From Knoellia locipacati (lineage in GTDB: Bacteria; Actinomycetota; Actinomycetes; Actinomycetales; Dermatophilaceae), in the NCBI RefSeq assembly GCF_007992835.1, contig NZ_BKBA01000008.1, positions 248,001-312,000 of the forward strand: DNA of 64,000 nucleotides. Reading direction: 5' to 3'. The first letter of the stretch is position 1; the number at the start of each line of letters is the position of its first letter. The notes below the pieces were generated by a model. That model saw only the letters and a program-made list of their open reading frames with translations, ran no database searches and was not told the origin of the DNA. The position numbers were made by a program, and so were the translations under genes. This document shows positions 1 through 9,191 of the stretch, piece after piece.

Positions 1-1
1 C

Positions 2-1198
2 GTCATCCTCATCGCGGCGACCAACCGCCCCGACATCCTCGACCCGGCGCTGCTGCGCCCCGGCCGCTTCGACCGCCAGATCGCCGTCGAGGCCCCCGAC
101 ATGCTCGGCCGCCACCGCATCCTCGAGGTCCACTCGCAGGGCAAGCCGATGGCTCCCGGTGTCGACCTGCTCGCCGTCGCCCGACGCACCCCCGGCTTCA
201 CCGGTGCCGACCTCGCCAACGTCCTCAACGAGGCCGCGCTGCTCACGGCCCGCACCGACAAGACGCTCATCGACGACGCCACGCTCGACGAGGCCATCGA
301 CCGCGTCATCGCCGGCCCGCAGAAGAAGACGCGGATCATGTCGGCCAAGGAGCGCAAGATCACGGCCTACCACGAGGGTGGTCACGCCCTCGTCGCCGCG
401 GCGATGAACCACACCGACCCGGTCACCAAGGTGACGATCCTGCCCCGCGGTCGCGCACTCGGCTACACGATGGTCATGCCGATCGACGACAAGTACTCGA
501 CGACCCGCAACGAGATCCTCGACCAGCTCGCCTACGCGCTCGGTGGCCGCGTCGCGGAGGAGATCATCTTCCACGACCCGACGACCGGCGCCGCCAACGA
601 CATCGAGAAGGCCACCGCGATGGCCCGCAAGATGGTCACCGAGTACGGCATGAGCGAGCGCGTCGGCGCGATCAAGCTGGGCCAGAGCCAGGGCGAGGTC
701 TTCCTCGGCCGCGACATGGGCCACCAGCGCGACTACTCCGAGAAGATCGCCGGCATCGTCGACGAGGAGGTGCGCTCGCTCATCGAGGCCGCCCACGACG
801 AGGCGTGGCACGTCATCAACGACAACCGCCACATCCTCGACCGCATGGTCCTCGAGCTGCTCGAGCGCGAGACGCTCAACCAGAAGGAGATCGCCGAGGT
901 CTTCCAGGGCATCGTCAAGCGCCCGCTGCGCCCGACGTGGCTCTCGAGCGAGCACCGTGGCATCTCCGACCAGCCGCCCGTCCTCACCCCCGCCGAGCAG
1001 GTGGCCCTCAACGGCCACGGCCCGTCGGGCGAGCCCACCGGCGCACGCGTCAACGAGGGTGACCCGTCGACGTCGGCGGCGATCGACCGGGCCGCGACCG
1101 AGGGTGCCCACCCGGAGGCCGAGGCCGCCGGCGAGCACCCGCCCACCCAGGTGATCGAGGTCCCCGAGGGCCAGCGTGTCGACCCCGACGCCCACTGA
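2..1198 (+). CDS. ftsH: ATP-dependent zinc metalloprotease FtsH (C-terminal part)
   Basis: Membrane-anchored AAA+ protease that degrades misfolded membrane and short-lived proteins. The window opens inside the gene: frame 2 begins in the AAA second region of homology ([20 protein letters not shown]), including the arginine finger. The zinc site HEGGH lies at 371-385, and the later segment GGRVAEEI through [11 protein letters not shown] matches the M41 peptidase domain with its third metal ligand. A tail of about 90 residues after the protease domain (from about 940) is Pro/Glu/Ala rich and low in complexity, as in other actinobacterial FtsH. The N-terminal membrane segments and Walker A lie outside the window. 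folE follows after 13 nt, so the gene heads or belongs to the folate operon. Confidence 0.97.
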   Translation, partial: VILIAATNRPDILDPALLRPGRFDRQIAVEAPDMLGRHRILEVHSQGKPMAPGVDLLAVARRTPGFTGADLANVLNEAALLTARTDKTLIDDATLDEAIDRVIAGPQKKTRIMSAKERKITAYHEGGHALVAAAMNHTDPVTKVTILPRGRALGYTMVMPIDDKYSTTRNEILDQLAYALGGRVAEEIIFHDPTTGAANDIEKATAMARKMVTEYGMSERVGAIKLGQSQGEVFLGRDMGHQRDYSEKIAGIVDEEVRSLIEAAHDEAWHVINDNRHILDRMVLELLERETLNQKEIAEVFQGIVKRPLRPTWLSSEHRGISDQPPVLTPAEQVALNGHGPSGEPTGARVNEGDPSTSAAIDRAATEGAHPEAEAAGEHPPTQVIEVPEGQRVDPDAH

Positions 1199-1211
1199 GG
1201 GAGGCCGGCCG

Positions 1212-1823
1212 GTGCCGGACACGAGCGACGAGACCGACACGCTGCCCCCGCGGCAGGTCGACCACGAGCGTGCCCGCGCGGCCGTGCGCGAGTTCCTCAT
1301 CGCCATCGGCGAGGACCCCGACCGCGAGGGCCTGCTCGACACTCCCGACCGCGTCGCGCGTGCCGCCACGCAGCTGTATGCCGGGCTGTCCCAGGACCCG
1401 GCGCAGGTCCTGTCCGCGCGGTTCTCGATCGACCACGAAGAGCTCATCATCGTGCGCGACATCGAGATCTTCTCGACCTGCGAGCACCACCTGCTGCCCT
1501 TCCACGGGGTCGCCCACGTCGGCTACATCCCGGCGACCGACGGCACCGTGACCGGGCTGTCCAAGCTCGCCCGTCTCGTCGACGTCTTCGCCCGCCGCCC
1601 CCAGGTGCAGGAGCGGATCACGACCCAGGTCGCGGACGCACTCGTCGAGAACCTCGGCGTCCAGGGCGTCATCGTCGTCATCGAGGCCGAGCACCTCTGC
1701 ATGTCGATGCGGGGCGTTCACAAGCCCGGCTCCCGCACGATCACCTCGGCCGTGCGCGGCCAACTGCGCGACCCCGCCACCCGGGCCGAGGCGATGTCGC
1801 TGCTGCTCGGCGGCAAGCGGTGA
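1212..1823 (+). CDS. folE: GTP cyclohydrolase I
   Basis: Converts GTP to 7,8-dihydroneopterin triphosphate, the first step of folate synthesis. The type IA signature is present: zinc and catalytic residues in [19 protein letters not shown], and the [12 protein letters not shown] segment carrying the second zinc Cys. I chose GTG 1212 because GAGGGAGG (1197-1204) sits 7 nt upstream. An in-frame GTG at 1176 would overlap ftsH by 23 nt and lacks a ribosome site. The chosen start gives 203 residues, normal for the family. The gene lies between ftsH and folP, a layout typical of actinobacterial ftsH-folate loci. Confidence 0.95.
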   Translation: MPDTSDETDTLPPRQVDHERARAAVREFLIAIGEDPDREGLLDTPDRVARAATQLYAGLSQDPAQVLSARFSIDHEELIIVRDIEIFSTCEHHLLPFHGVAHVGYIPATDGTVTGLSKLARLVDVFARRPQVQERITTQVADALVENLGVQGVIVVIEAEHLCMSMRGVHKPGSRTITSAVRGQLRDPATRAEAMSLLLGGKR

Positions 1824-1833
1824 GCAGCGCCAC

Positions 1834-2700
1834 GTGATCCCGCTCGTCGCTGGTCCGCGACCCCTCGTCATGGGGGTCGTCAACGTCACTCCCGACTCGT
1901 TCAGCGACGGCGGCGAGTGGTTCGAGCCGGAGGCCGCGATCGCCCACGGGCGAGACCTGCTGGCCGCCGGGGCCGACCTCATCGACGTCGGTGGCGAGTC
2001 CACCCGCCCGGGTGCGACCCGGCCCTCGGTCGACGAGGAGCTGCGTCGCGTGGTCCCCGTCGTGCGCGCCCTGGCCGCCGAGGGCGCCGTGATCTCGATC
2101 GACACGATGCGTGCGGCTGTCGCCGCTGCCGCGGTCGAGGCCGGCGCCGAGATCATCAACGACGTGAGCGCAGGCCTCGCGGACGGCGAGATGGCATCGC
2201 TCGCCGCGCAGGCCGGCATACCCTTCATCGCCATGCACTGGCGCGGCCACAGCACCGAGATGCAGTCGCGCGCCGTCTACGACGATGTCGTGGCCGACGT
2301 CTGCCGAGAGCTGCGCGAGCGGGTGGCGGCGTTGCAGGAGAGCGGGATCGACTCCGCCAACATCATCCTCGACCCCGGGTTCGGGTTCGCCAAGACGGCC
2401 GAGCACAACTGGGCCCTGCTGCGCAGCCTCGACGAGGTCGTCGCCCTGGGGCACCCCGTCCTCGTCGGCACCTCGCGCAAGACCTTCCTCGGGCGTCTGG
2501 GGCGGGCCGCGGGCGAGGACCCGCGACCGCCGACCGAGCGCGACCTCTCGACCGCCGTCACGTCGTTCCACGCCGCGCGCCGGGGTGCGTGGGCGGTGCG
2601 CGTGCACGACGTCGGCTCGACGATCCAGGCCCTCGATGTGGCCGACGCGCTCAAGGACCCCGATGCGCTCAAGGACCCCGATGCGAAGGAGCGCTCGTGA
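1834..2700 (+). CDS. folP: dihydropteroate synthase
   Basis: Condenses dihydropterin pyrophosphate with p-aminobenzoate; the sulfonamide target. The TIM-barrel motifs are clear: MGVVNVTPDSFSDGG near the N-terminus, DVGGESTRPGA, DPGFGFAKT and GTSRK. It starts at GTG 10 nt after folE. The last 18 codons contain an exact 18-bp tandem duplication (2647-2664 and 2665-2682) encoding ALKDPD twice, beyond the conserved domain, so probably neutral. The stop overlaps the folB-folK start by 4 nt (GTGA), which indicates translational coupling. Confidence 0.95.
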   Translation: MIPLVAGPRPLVMGVVNVTPDSFSDGGEWFEPEAAIAHGRDLLAAGADLIDVGGESTRPGATRPSVDEELRRVVPVVRALAAEGAVISIDTMRAAVAAAAVEAGAEIINDVSAGLADGEMASLAAQAGIPFIAMHWRGHSTEMQSRAVYDDVVADVCRELRERVAALQESGIDSANIILDPGFGFAKTAEHNWALLRSLDEVVALGHPVLVGTSRKTFLGRLGRAAGEDPRPPTERDLSTAVTSFHAARRGAWAVRVHDVGSTIQALDVADALKDPDALKDPDAKERS

Positions 2701-3581
2701 GCGACCGGATCACCCTCAAGGGCATCTCGGCCAAGGGCTTCCACGGGGTCCTCGACTTCGAGAAGCGCGACGGACAGACCTTCGTCGTCGACGTCGAGAT
2801 GGACGTCGACCTCAGCCAGGCCGGCACGAGCGACGACCTCGCCGACACGGTGAACTACGCCGAGGTCGCCGGTGACGTCGTGGCGCTCGTCGAGGGGGAG
2901 TCGCTCGACCTCATCGAGGCGCTGGCCGACAGGATCGCCGCCAAGGTGCTGACCCGCCCCCTTGTCGAGTCCGTCGTCGTCTCCGTCCACAAGCCGCAGG
3001 CGCCGGTCGGGCACCCGTTCACCGACGTCGCCGTGACCGTCGAGCGGCTGCGCGAGACGCCCGTCGTCGTCGCCATCGGCTCCAACATGGGCGACCCGCT
3101 CGAGACCATCCAGAACGCCGTGAGCGCCCTCTGGCTCGCCCTCGACCTCAAGTCGGCCTCGCGCGTCTACGAGACGGCACCCGTCGGTGGGCCGGCCCAG
3201 TCGGCCTACCTCAACGCCGTGGTCGTGGGGACGACCTCGCTCTCGCCCCAGCGCCTGCTGCGCACCCTGCAGGACATCGAGCTCGACCACGGTCGCGTCC
3301 GTAAGGAGCGGTGGGGCCCTCGCACGCTCGACCTCGACCTCATCCAGTACGGCGACCCCGTCTTCGACACCGACGTCCGCCTGTCCACCGAGGCGCTGAC
3401 CCTGCCGCACCCGCGGGCGCACGAGCGGGCGTTCGTGCTCGTGCCGTGGGTGGATGCGGACGCCGAGGCGGCACTGCGGGTCGACGGCCAGGTGCGACGC
3501 GTCGCCGAGCTCGTCTCCGAGGTCGGCAGCGCCGGCGTCTCGCTCGGCCCCGACGTCGACCTCATGGAGGACGGGTGGTGA
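2697..3581 (+). CDS. folKB: bifunctional dihydroneopterin aldolase / HPPK (FolB-FolK fusion)
   Basis: A 294-residue fusion supplying two consecutive folate steps. Residues 1 to about 120 are dihydroneopterin aldolase (KGISAKGFHGVLDFEK, with the catalytic-loop Lys near VVSVHKPQAPV). Residues 121-294 are 6-hydroxymethyl-dihydropterin pyrophosphokinase, with AIGSNMGDP, WGPRTLDLDLI (the HPPK signature with its magnesium-binding Asp pair) and LPHPRAHERAFVL. There is no stop or restart between the domains. GTG 2697 overlaps the folP stop. The downstream DUF3180 gene overlaps by 4 nt, so folE-folP-folBK-DUF3180 reads as one operon. Confidence 0.93.
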   Translation: MSDRITLKGISAKGFHGVLDFEKRDGQTFVVDVEMDVDLSQAGTSDDLADTVNYAEVAGDVVALVEGESLDLIEALADRIAAKVLTRPLVESVVVSVHKPQAPVGHPFTDVAVTVERLRETPVVVAIGSNMGDPLETIQNAVSALWLALDLKSASRVYETAPVGGPAQSAYLNAVVVGTTSLSPQRLLRTLQDIELDHGRVRKERWGPRTLDLDLIQYGDPVFDTDVRLSTEALTLPHPRAHERAFVLVPWVDADAEAALRVDGQVRRVAELVSEVGSAGVSLGPDVDLMEDGW

Positions 3582-4036
3582 GCAGCTCCGGCGTGCGCGC
3601 CCGCGTGGCCGTGCTCGTGACGCTCGTGGTGGGCCTCGCCTCGTGGCTGCTCTGGAAGCTCCTCACCGGTGGGGGCACGCTCGTGCCGCGCCCGTCGTGG
3701 CTCGCGGCGGTGCTGCTCGTCGGCATGGCGGCGTTCGTCGCCGGCTGGGCGTGGCCGGTCCGCTCCTACCTCGCCGGGCGCTCGACCCGTCGCCTCGACC
3801 CGTTGCGCGCGGCGCGCGTCGTCGTGCTCGCGCAGGCGGCGACCCTCACCGGCGCTGCTGCCGCCGGCTGGTATGCCGGCCAGCTGGCCGTCGTCGCCAG
3901 CGACCTCTCGCTCGTGGCCAACCAGGACCGCGTGTGGCGGCTCGCCGTGCTCGTCGGCGCCGGGTTCGTGCTCGCCGCCGCGGGGCTTCTCGCCCAGTCG
4001 TGGTGCCGGGTCGACCCCCGAGACGACGACGACTGA
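3578..4036 (+). CDS. DUF3180 family membrane protein
   Basis: A small integral membrane protein of about 152 residues with four predicted membrane segments: VAVLVTLVVGLASWLLW, WLAAVLLVGMAAFVAGW, VVLAQAATLTGAAAAGWY and LAVLVGAGFVLAAAGLL. It ends in an acidic tail (RDDDD). The family follows folK in many actinobacteria; its function is unknown. Two in-frame GTG codons are available (3575 and 3578). I prefer 3578 because GGAGG at 3566-3570 is then 7 nt away and the start forms GTGA with the folBK stop. The convergent gap after it holds a large palindromic repeat. Confidence 0.85.
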   Translation: MSSSGVRARVAVLVTLVVGLASWLLWKLLTGGGTLVPRPSWLAAVLLVGMAAFVAGWAWPVRSYLAGRSTRRLDPLRAARVVVLAQAATLTGAAAAGWYAGQLAVVASDLSLVANQDRVWRLAVLVGAGFVLAAAGLLAQSWCRVDPRDDDD

Positions 4037-4049
4037 CGTCACCCCCCTC

Positions 4050-4138
4050 GCAACTGATTGCCCCACGCCGCGGCCCCACCCCGCAACTGATTGCCCCACG
4101 CCGAGGCGACCCGCCCTCACCGTGGGGCAATCAGTTGC
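4050..4138. repeat. palindromic repeat cluster, GGGGCAATCAGT family (2 direct + 1 inverted copy)
   Basis: Direct copies of a 21-base unit begin at 4050 and 4083. An inverted copy lies at 4121-4138. The second and third form a perfect 18-bp inverted repeat (4083-4100 and 4121-4138) with a 20-nt loop. It sits between convergent genes (DUF3180 and the nuoD-like gene), so it may act as a bidirectional terminator, although no T-run follows either arm. The same core recurs at 15091-15234 and 31400-31479. Confidence 0.85.
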
Positions 4139-4180
4139 AGCCGGGGCGGGGCGGGGCGGGGCGGGCCGAGGGGTGGGGGC

Positions 4181-5359
4181 CTACTTGTCGACGTCGCCGA
4201 CGACGAAGAACGTCGACCCGAGGATCGCCACCATGTCGGACACGAGGGTCCCGGGCAGCAGCTCGGTGAGCACCTGCACGTTGTTGAACGACGCCGAGCG
4301 CAGCTTGAGCCGCCACGGCGTCTTGTCGCCGCGTGAGACGAGGTAGTAGCCGTTGAACCCGAGCGGGTTCTCGGTCGCGACGTAGGTCTCGCCCTCGGGG
4401 ACCTTGAGCACCTTGGGCAGCCGCTGGTTCACGGGTCCGGAGGCCATCGACCCGAGCACGGACAGGCAGTGCTCGACGAGGTCGAGGCTCACGTGGACCT
4501 GCTCGAGCAGCACCTCGAGCCGGGCGAGGCAGTCGCCGGCCGTGCGGGTGACGACCCGACCGGGCCCGTCCTCGCCGAACAGCTCGGCATACGCGAGGTA
4601 GGGCGCGTCGCGGCGCAGGTCGACGTCGAGACCGGAGGCGCGCGCGATCGGACCGGAGACGCCGTACTGCTGCACGGTTGCCACGTCGAGGACCCCGACC
4701 CCGCGGGTGCGCGCCGTGAGGATCTCGTTGCCGACGAGCATCGACTCGAGGTCCGGCAGCCTGCGCCGCACCGCCTGCACGGCGTCGTCGACCCGGCCCA
4801 GCCAGCCGGCCGGCACGTCCTCCTTGAGGCCGCCGACGCGGTTGAACATGTAGTGCATCCGCCCGCCCGACGCCTCCTCCATCACCGCCTGGAGCTCCTC
4901 GCGCTCCCTGAAGGCGTAGAAGACGGGCGTGATCGCCCCGAGCTCGAGCGGGTAGGACCCGAGGAACATGAGGTGCGACAGGACGCGGTTGAGCTCGGCG
5001 AGCATCGTCCGCAGCCACACGGCACGCTCGGGCACCTCCATGCCGAGCATCTCCTCGACCGCGAGGACGACCCCGAGCTCGTTGCCGAACGCGCTGAGCC
5101 AGTCGTGGCGGTTGGCGAGGACGATGATCTGCCGGTAGTCGCGGACCTCGAAGAGCTTCTCCGCCCCGCGGTGCATGTAGCCGATGATCGGCTCGGCCCG
5201 CACGATCCGCTCGCCGTCGAGGGTGAGGCGAAGCCGGAGCACGCCGTGCGTCGCCGGGTGCTGGGGGCCGATGTTGAGCACCATGTCGGCCGTCGCCAGG
5301 CCGCCTGCGCCGACGGCGACCGTGGTCGTCTGCGCTGCGTCGGGCGTGGGCTCAGGCAT
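4181..5359 (-). CDS. NuoD-like (49-kDa) subunit, stand-alone paralogue
   Basis: Homologue of the NADH:quinone oxidoreductase subunit that forms the quinone pocket, 392 residues. Family landmarks: [15 protein letters not shown] (His38), [12 protein letters not shown] (Arg64), [39 protein letters not shown] and a C-terminal VDK. It lacks hydrogenase-type nickel Cys pairs. No other nuo genes flank it. It is the second gene of a two-gene operon after a MidA-type methyltransferase, with which it overlaps by 8 nt. The position matching the quinone-ligand Tyr (human Tyr108, Thermus Tyr87, aligned by spacing from the HRG Arg) is Trp87. Likely a specialised or accessory paralogue; the canonical nuoD is probably elsewhere. 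Confidence 0.88.
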   Translation of the reverse strand: MPEPTPDAAQTTTVAVGAGGLATADMVLNIGPQHPATHGVLRLRLTLDGERIVRAEPIIGYMHRGAEKLFEVRDYRQIIVLANRHDWLSAFGNELGVVLAVEEMLGMEVPERAVWLRTMLAELNRVLSHLMFLGSYPLELGAITPVFYAFREREELQAVMEEASGGRMHYMFNRVGGLKEDVPAGWLGRVDDAVQAVRRRLPDLESMLVGNEILTARTRGVGVLDVATVQQYGVSGPIARASGLDVDLRRDAPYLAYAELFGEDGPGRVVTRTAGDCLARLEVLLEQVHVSLDLVEHCLSVLGSMASGPVNQRLPKVLKVPEGETYVATENPLGFNGYYLVSRGDKTPWRLKLRSASFNNVQVLTELLPGTLVSDMVAILGSTFFVVGDVDK

Positions 5360-6302
5360 GGCCCCGAGTATGCCGGGTCATCGCCCAGGAGAACCCGCCG
5401 AGCCCGTTCGGGTCGGTGAGCGCGGCGACCGTCGACGAGCGGCCGAGCGCCCGGACGTAGCCGAGCGGGTCGCTGCCGGCCAGCGCGTGCTCGGGCGTGG
5501 CGGCCCTGGTGCCGAGCCGGTGGAGCAGCTCGCGCTGCGTGAGGACCTCGTCGGCGCCGAGCGAGTCGGTGGCGACGTGCGCGGTGAGGTCACGCCGCCC
5601 GTCCGGGACCGTCTCGGTCACCTGTCCCTCTTGGTATGCCGTGAGCGTCCCGAAACTCGGCCGTCCCGTCCGCACGTGGCCGTAGTCCACCGCGACGGTG
5701 AGCCCGGAACGGTTGCGGGACAGCAGGTCCCGCCATGCCAGGTCACGGCTCAGGCCGACCTCGACGCGCTCCCCGGGGGTGGCGCTCGTCCACCACGCGT
5801 CGGCCCAGGCGCGGTCGTCGCCGGTGAGCGTGCCACCCAACGTCTCGGTCCCGGAGTCATCGACGAGCACCTCGCGCAGCTCGCCCTCGTCGTCGACCTC
5901 GGCCACCGTGCACGGCACGACGTCGAGCCACTCGTGCGCGAGGACGAGGGCGTCGAGGTCACGCAGCTCGTCGGGCAGCAGTGCGCCGCCGGGGGAGCGA
6001 AGCCACTCGACGGCGCCCGGCAGGTCGCCGGGGCGCTCGACGACGTCGACCCCGACGAGGTCGAGGTCGGGCCGCTGGTCGTGCAGGTGGTGCAGCAGCT
6101 CGCCGCGCCCGCACGCGAGGTCGACCACACGGCATACGCCCGCCTCGTCCGCGAGCCGGCCGACCGCCTCGGCGAGGACGGCACCCAGCCCGCCGTGCGC
6201 CGAGGTCGTGAAGTGCCCTGCCGGTCCCTCGTCGCGGCGGTAGAACCCGTCCGGGCCGTAGAGCGCGTCCCACCACGCGTCACGCCAGGGTCGAGGGTCC
6301 AC
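5352..6302 (-). CDS. MidA/NDUFAF7-family SAM-dependent protein methyltransferase
   Basis: A 316-residue class I methyltransferase of the MidA/NDUFAF7 type. Evidence in order: GHFTTSAH (30-36), the SAM loop [12 protein letters not shown] (59-70), [10 protein letters not shown] (121-130, like the family NEFFDALP), AVDYGH (204-209), and TLTAYQEG followed by RRDLTAHV (about 219-243, matching the family GTLR-DLTAHVDF block). In mitochondria NDUFAF7 dimethylates an Arg of the NuoD homologue NDUFS2, and here the gene is directly coupled to a NuoD-like gene. GTG 6302 has a -10 box (TAGGTT on the minus strand, 6309-6314) 6 nt away, so the transcript looks leaderless. Substrate assignment is inference. 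Confidence 0.82.
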   Translation of the reverse strand: MDPRPWRDAWWDALYGPDGFYRRDEGPAGHFTTSAHGGLGAVLAEAVGRLADEAGVCRVVDLACGRGELLHHLHDQRPDLDLVGVDVVERPGDLPGAVEWLRSPGGALLPDELRDLDALVLAHEWLDVVPCTVAEVDDEGELREVLVDDSGTETLGGTLTGDDRAWADAWWTSATPGERVEVGLSRDLAWRDLLSRNRSGLTVAVDYGHVRTGRPSFGTLTAYQEGQVTETVPDGRRDLTAHVATDSLGADEVLTQRELLHRLGTRAATPEHALAGSDPLGYVRALGRSSTVAALTDPNGLGGFSWAMTRHTRGHA

Positions 6303-6365
6303 CCCGGCAACCTACGACAGGGAATCCGTTCGCGTCACGGCCGGCACGAGGGCACACTCGATGCG
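6303..6365. promoter_or_regulatory. divergent promoter region, midA-nuoD-like operon and FBP gene
   Basis: A 63-bp divergent gap. Minus strand: -10 TAGGTT at 6309-6314, 6 nt from GTG 6302, with TGACGC 17 nt further upstream as a possible -35. Plus strand: the weaker box CACACT (6353-6358), 7 nt before GTG 6366. Both genes appear to be leaderless. Confidence 0.55.
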
Positions 6366-6866
6366 GTGAAACCCCTCACCGAGAACGAGATCCGCTCCAG
6401 CTTCGTCAACGCCTCCAAGCGCGAGGTCGCGCAGGCGAGCCTGCCGGACCTGGGGAGCCTGGACTGGGACAGCCTCGAGTACCTCGGGTGGCAGGACGCC
6501 AAGCGGCCGCTGGGCTACGCCGTCGTCGACGTCGACGGCGAGCCGCGCGGCATCATCCTGCGTGCCGCACCGCCGCCCACGGCACTCGGTGGTCGTCGCC
6601 GCAGCGCGATCTGCGCGTGGTGCGAGGACCCGCTCGAGACGCAGGACGTGAGCCTGTGGGTCGCGAAGCGCGCCGGCGCGGCAGGCCGCAAGGGCGACAC
6701 CGTCGGCACGCTCATCTGCACACAGTTCCGCTGCTCGGCCAACGTGCGACGCAAGCCCACCTTCGCCGAGCTCGGCTCGAACGACCCGTCGGCGCGCGAG
6801 CAGTTCGTCGAGCGTCGCATCGCCGGGCTGCAGGACCGGGCGGCCAGGTTCGTCGCGCAGGTCTGA
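6366..6866 (+). CDS. FBP-domain zinc-finger protein (elongation factor G-binding type)
   Basis: A 166-residue protein like the actinobacterial FBP/EF-G-binding family, related in fold to the FusB fusidic-acid resistance proteins that release EF-G from the ribosome. The C-terminal half has a treble-clef zinc site: CAWCEDPLE, then LICTQFRCSANVRRKP. The N-terminus (MKPLTENEIRSSFVNASKRE) matches the helical entry of the family. The GTG start lies 7 nt after a weak -10 box. It stands alone between divergent and downstream genes. A role in translation rescue is inferred from the family, not from context. Confidence 0.78.
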   Translation: MKPLTENEIRSSFVNASKREVAQASLPDLGSLDWDSLEYLGWQDAKRPLGYAVVDVDGEPRGIILRAAPPPTALGGRRRSAICAWCEDPLETQDVSLWVAKRAGAAGRKGDTVGTLICTQFRCSANVRRKPTFAELGSNDPSAREQFVERRIAGLQDRAARFVAQV

Positions 6867-6871
6867 GGGTC

Positions 6872-6877
6872 TAGGTT
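6872..6877 (+). promoter_or_regulatory. -10 box of leaderless DUF2520-pan-nad operon
   Basis: TAGGTT ends 6 nt before GTG 6884, and no Shine-Dalgarno sequence is present. This would be the main promoter for the pantothenate/NAD genes, which overlap or nearly abut down to nadC. Confidence 0.5.
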
Positions 6878-6883
6878 GGCTGC

Positions 6884-7780
6884 GTGAGTTCAGGCGAGCA
6901 CCCCGCGCGGTTGTCCATCGGGGTCATCGGGGCCGGCCGTGTCGGTGCCGTCCTGGGGGCCGCTCTCGCGCGTGCCGGCCACCGGATCCAGGCCGCGTAT
7001 GCCGTGAGCGCGGAGAGCCGTGAGCGTGCGGCCGCGCTCCTGCCGGGAGTGCCCCTCAAGGAGATCCCGGAGGTCATCGACGGCGCCGACCTCGTGCTCC
7101 TCGCCGTCCCCGACGACGCCCTCCCCGAACTCGTCGCCGGCCTGGCCGCCACCGACACGTGGCAGGCGGGGCAGATCGTCGTCCACACGAGCGGGCGCTA
7201 CGGCGCCGAGGTCCTGCGCCCTGCGATGGCGGCGCACATCCTTCCGGTGGCGATCCACCCGGCGATGACCTTCACCGGCACGGCCCTCGACCTCGGACGT
7301 CTCGAGGAGTGTGCGTTCGGCGTCACCGGGCCCGACGCGCTGCGGCCCATGGCCGAGGCCCTCGTCGTCGAGATGGGCGGCGAGCCCGTGTGGGTCCCCG
7401 AGTCGCAGCGGGCGGCCTACCACGCAGCCCTCGCCCACGGGTCGAACCACCTCGTCACCCTCGTCGCCGAGGCGATGGAGGTGCTCGCGGCCGCCGGTGT
7501 CGAGCAGCCCCGCAGCGTGCTCGGGCCGCTCGCCAGGGCGGCGCTCGACAACGCCCTGCGGCTGGGTGACGCAGCGCTCACCGGGCCGGTGGCTCGTGGT
7601 GATGTGAGTACCGTGGGTGCGCACCTGCGCGAGCTGGGCCGGATCTCGCCCGAGATCAGGACGACGTACGTCGCCCTGGCCCGCGCCACCGCGGTGCGCG
7701 CGCTCGAGAGCGGGCGGCTCCAGCCGTCGGCCGCCGAGCCCTTGCTCGACACCCTCGCCGACCAGGAGCCCACACCGTGA
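6884..7780 (+). CDS. Rossmann-fold/DUF2520 dehydrogenase-like protein
   Basis: A 298-residue protein with an N-terminal NAD(P)-binding domain (IGVIGAGRVGAVLG) and a C-terminal helical DUF2520 domain (YHAALAHGSNHLVTLVAEA). The architecture resembles ketopantoate reductase and ProC-type enzymes. It is the first gene of a run whose next member, panC, overlaps by 4 nt (GTGA), so a role in pantothenate synthesis, possibly as the ketopantoate reductase, is plausible. No panE or panB appears in the window. The family has no settled function that I know of; the pathway assignment is inferred from context. Confidence 0.8.
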   Translation: MSSGEHPARLSIGVIGAGRVGAVLGAALARAGHRIQAAYAVSAESRERAAALLPGVPLKEIPEVIDGADLVLLAVPDDALPELVAGLAATDTWQAGQIVVHTSGRYGAEVLRPAMAAHILPVAIHPAMTFTGTALDLGRLEECAFGVTGPDALRPMAEALVVEMGGEPVWVPESQRAAYHAALAHGSNHLVTLVAEAMEVLAAAGVEQPRSVLGPLARAALDNALRLGDAALTGPVARGDVSTVGAHLRELGRISPEIRTTYVALARATAVRALESGRLQPSAAEPLLDTLADQEPTP

Positions 7781-8736
7781 CCGACAGCGCCACCTCCACC
7801 GCGACGCCGGACTCCTCGACGGCGCCGGTCGTCGCGAGGACCCGCGACGAGATGCGGGCCGCCCGGGCGGCCCTCGCGGGCGCCGACGTGGCCGTCGTCA
7901 TGACGATGGGTGCCCTCCACGAGGGCCACGCTCAGCTGCTCCGCGAGGCCCGGCGCGCCGCCGAGCACGTCATCCTCACGATCTTCCTCAACCCCCTGCA
8001 GTTCGGGCCCAAGGAGGACCTCTCCCGCTACCCGCGCACCTTCGACGACGACATGCGGATCGCCACCGACGCCGGCGTCGACATCGTCTTCGCGCCGACC
8101 CCCGACGTCGTCTACCCCGACGGCGACCCCGGGGTGCGGGTGTCCGCCGGACCCCTCGGTGACGTCCTCGAGGGTGCGTCGCGACCGGGTCACTTCGACG
8201 GCATGCTCACCGTCGTCGGCAAGCTGCTCCACCTCACCGGGGCACGACGCGCCTTCTTCGGCCAGAAGGACGCCCAGCAGCTGCTCCTCATCCGCCGGAT
8301 GGTGCGCGACCTCGACTTCCCCGTCGACGTCGTCTCGGTCCCGACGGTGCGCGAGCCCGACGGCCTCGCCCTGAGCAGCCGCAACACCTACCTCACCGAC
8401 TCCGACCGCGAGGTCGCGCTGTGCCTGAGCCGCGCGCTCACCGCGGGAGCCGACCAGACGGCATACGGGCCCTCGGCCATCCGCCGTGCCGCCCGCGAGG
8501 TCCTCGTCGAGGAGCCGCTGGCCCTCGTCGACTACCTCGTGCTCGTGCACCCGAGCACCCTCCAGGACGTGCCCGAGTGGTACCGCGGGGAGGCGCTGCT
8601 CGCGGTCGCCGCCCGGGTCGGGACGACGCGGCTCATCGACAACACCCCGATCCTCGTCGGCCCGGGCGGTGGGAGACTCGACGTCTTCTCGCAGCCCGAG
8701 TCCGGCAGCATCCCCGCCCGCCCGGCCGCCGGCTGA
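7777..8736 (+). CDS. panC: pantothenate synthetase
   Basis: Joins pantoate and beta-alanine with ATP hydrolysis. Signatures: [19 protein letters not shown] (HIGH-type ATP site), [35 protein letters not shown] and [11 protein letters not shown] (KMSKS-like loop). At 319 residues it is slightly longer than usual because of an N-terminal Ser/Thr-rich leader of about 20 residues. GTG 7777 overlaps the upstream stop. panD, which makes the beta-alanine substrate, follows after 29 nt. Confidence 0.95.
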   Translation: MTDSATSTATPDSSTAPVVARTRDEMRAARAALAGADVAVVMTMGALHEGHAQLLREARRAAEHVILTIFLNPLQFGPKEDLSRYPRTFDDDMRIATDAGVDIVFAPTPDVVYPDGDPGVRVSAGPLGDVLEGASRPGHFDGMLTVVGKLLHLTGARRAFFGQKDAQQLLLIRRMVRDLDFPVDVVSVPTVREPDGLALSSRNTYLTDSDREVALCLSRALTAGADQTAYGPSAIRRAAREVLVEEPLALVDYLVLVHPSTLQDVPEWYRGEALLAVAARVGTTRLIDNTPILVGPGGGRLDVFSQPESGSIPARPAAG

Positions 8737-8765
8737 CCGGCATCTCGACCAGGAGCCCCCGCCCC

Positions 8766-9191
8766 ATGTACCGCTACATGCTGCACAGCAAGATCCACCG
8801 CGCCACCGTCACGCAGGCCGACCTGCACTACGTCGGTTCGCTGACGATCGACATGGACCTCATGGAGGCCGCCGACCTCCTCCCCGGCCAGCAGGTCGAC
8901 GTCGTCGACGTGGACAACGGCAACCGCCTGACGACCTACGCGATCGAGGGCGAGCGCGGCTCCGGCATCCTCTGCATCAACGGTGCGGCGGCGCGGCTCA
9001 TCAGCCCCGGCGACACCGTCATCATCATCGCGTACGCGTCGATGTCCGACGAGGACGCGCGGGCCCACGACCCGCACGTCGTCTTCGTCGACAAGGACAA
9101 CCGGATCGTCGAGGTCGGTGACGACGGTGGCGACGTGCCCGAGGGCTTCGGGCTCAAGACCTCCGCCGTCACGAAGCGTTCGCACGAGTGA
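8766..9191 (+). CDS. panD: aspartate 1-decarboxylase proenzyme
   Basis: Decarboxylates L-aspartate to beta-alanine for PanC. The self-cleavage site is conserved: HYVG24-S25LTID, where cleavage generates the pyruvoyl group on Ser25. [14 protein letters not shown] and [19 protein letters not shown] match the small-chain core. It is 141 residues long, normal for the family. It sits between panC and nadB, so two aspartate-consuming pathways (CoA and NAD) are cotranscribed. Its stop overlaps nadB by 4 nt. Confidence 0.96.
   Translation: MYRYMLHSKIHRATVTQADLHYVGSLTIDMDLMEAADLLPGQQVDVVDVDNGNRLTTYAIEGERGSGILCINGAAARLISPGDTVIIIAYASMSDEDARAHDPHVVFVDKDNRIVEVGDDGGDVPEGFGLKTSAVTKRSHE

Noticed and set aside
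4181-5359. NuoD-like gene as a [NiFe] hydrogenase large subunit
   Set aside because: The paired CxxC nickel ligands at both ends are absent, and the HPATHG and HRGAEK motifs are complex I-type.
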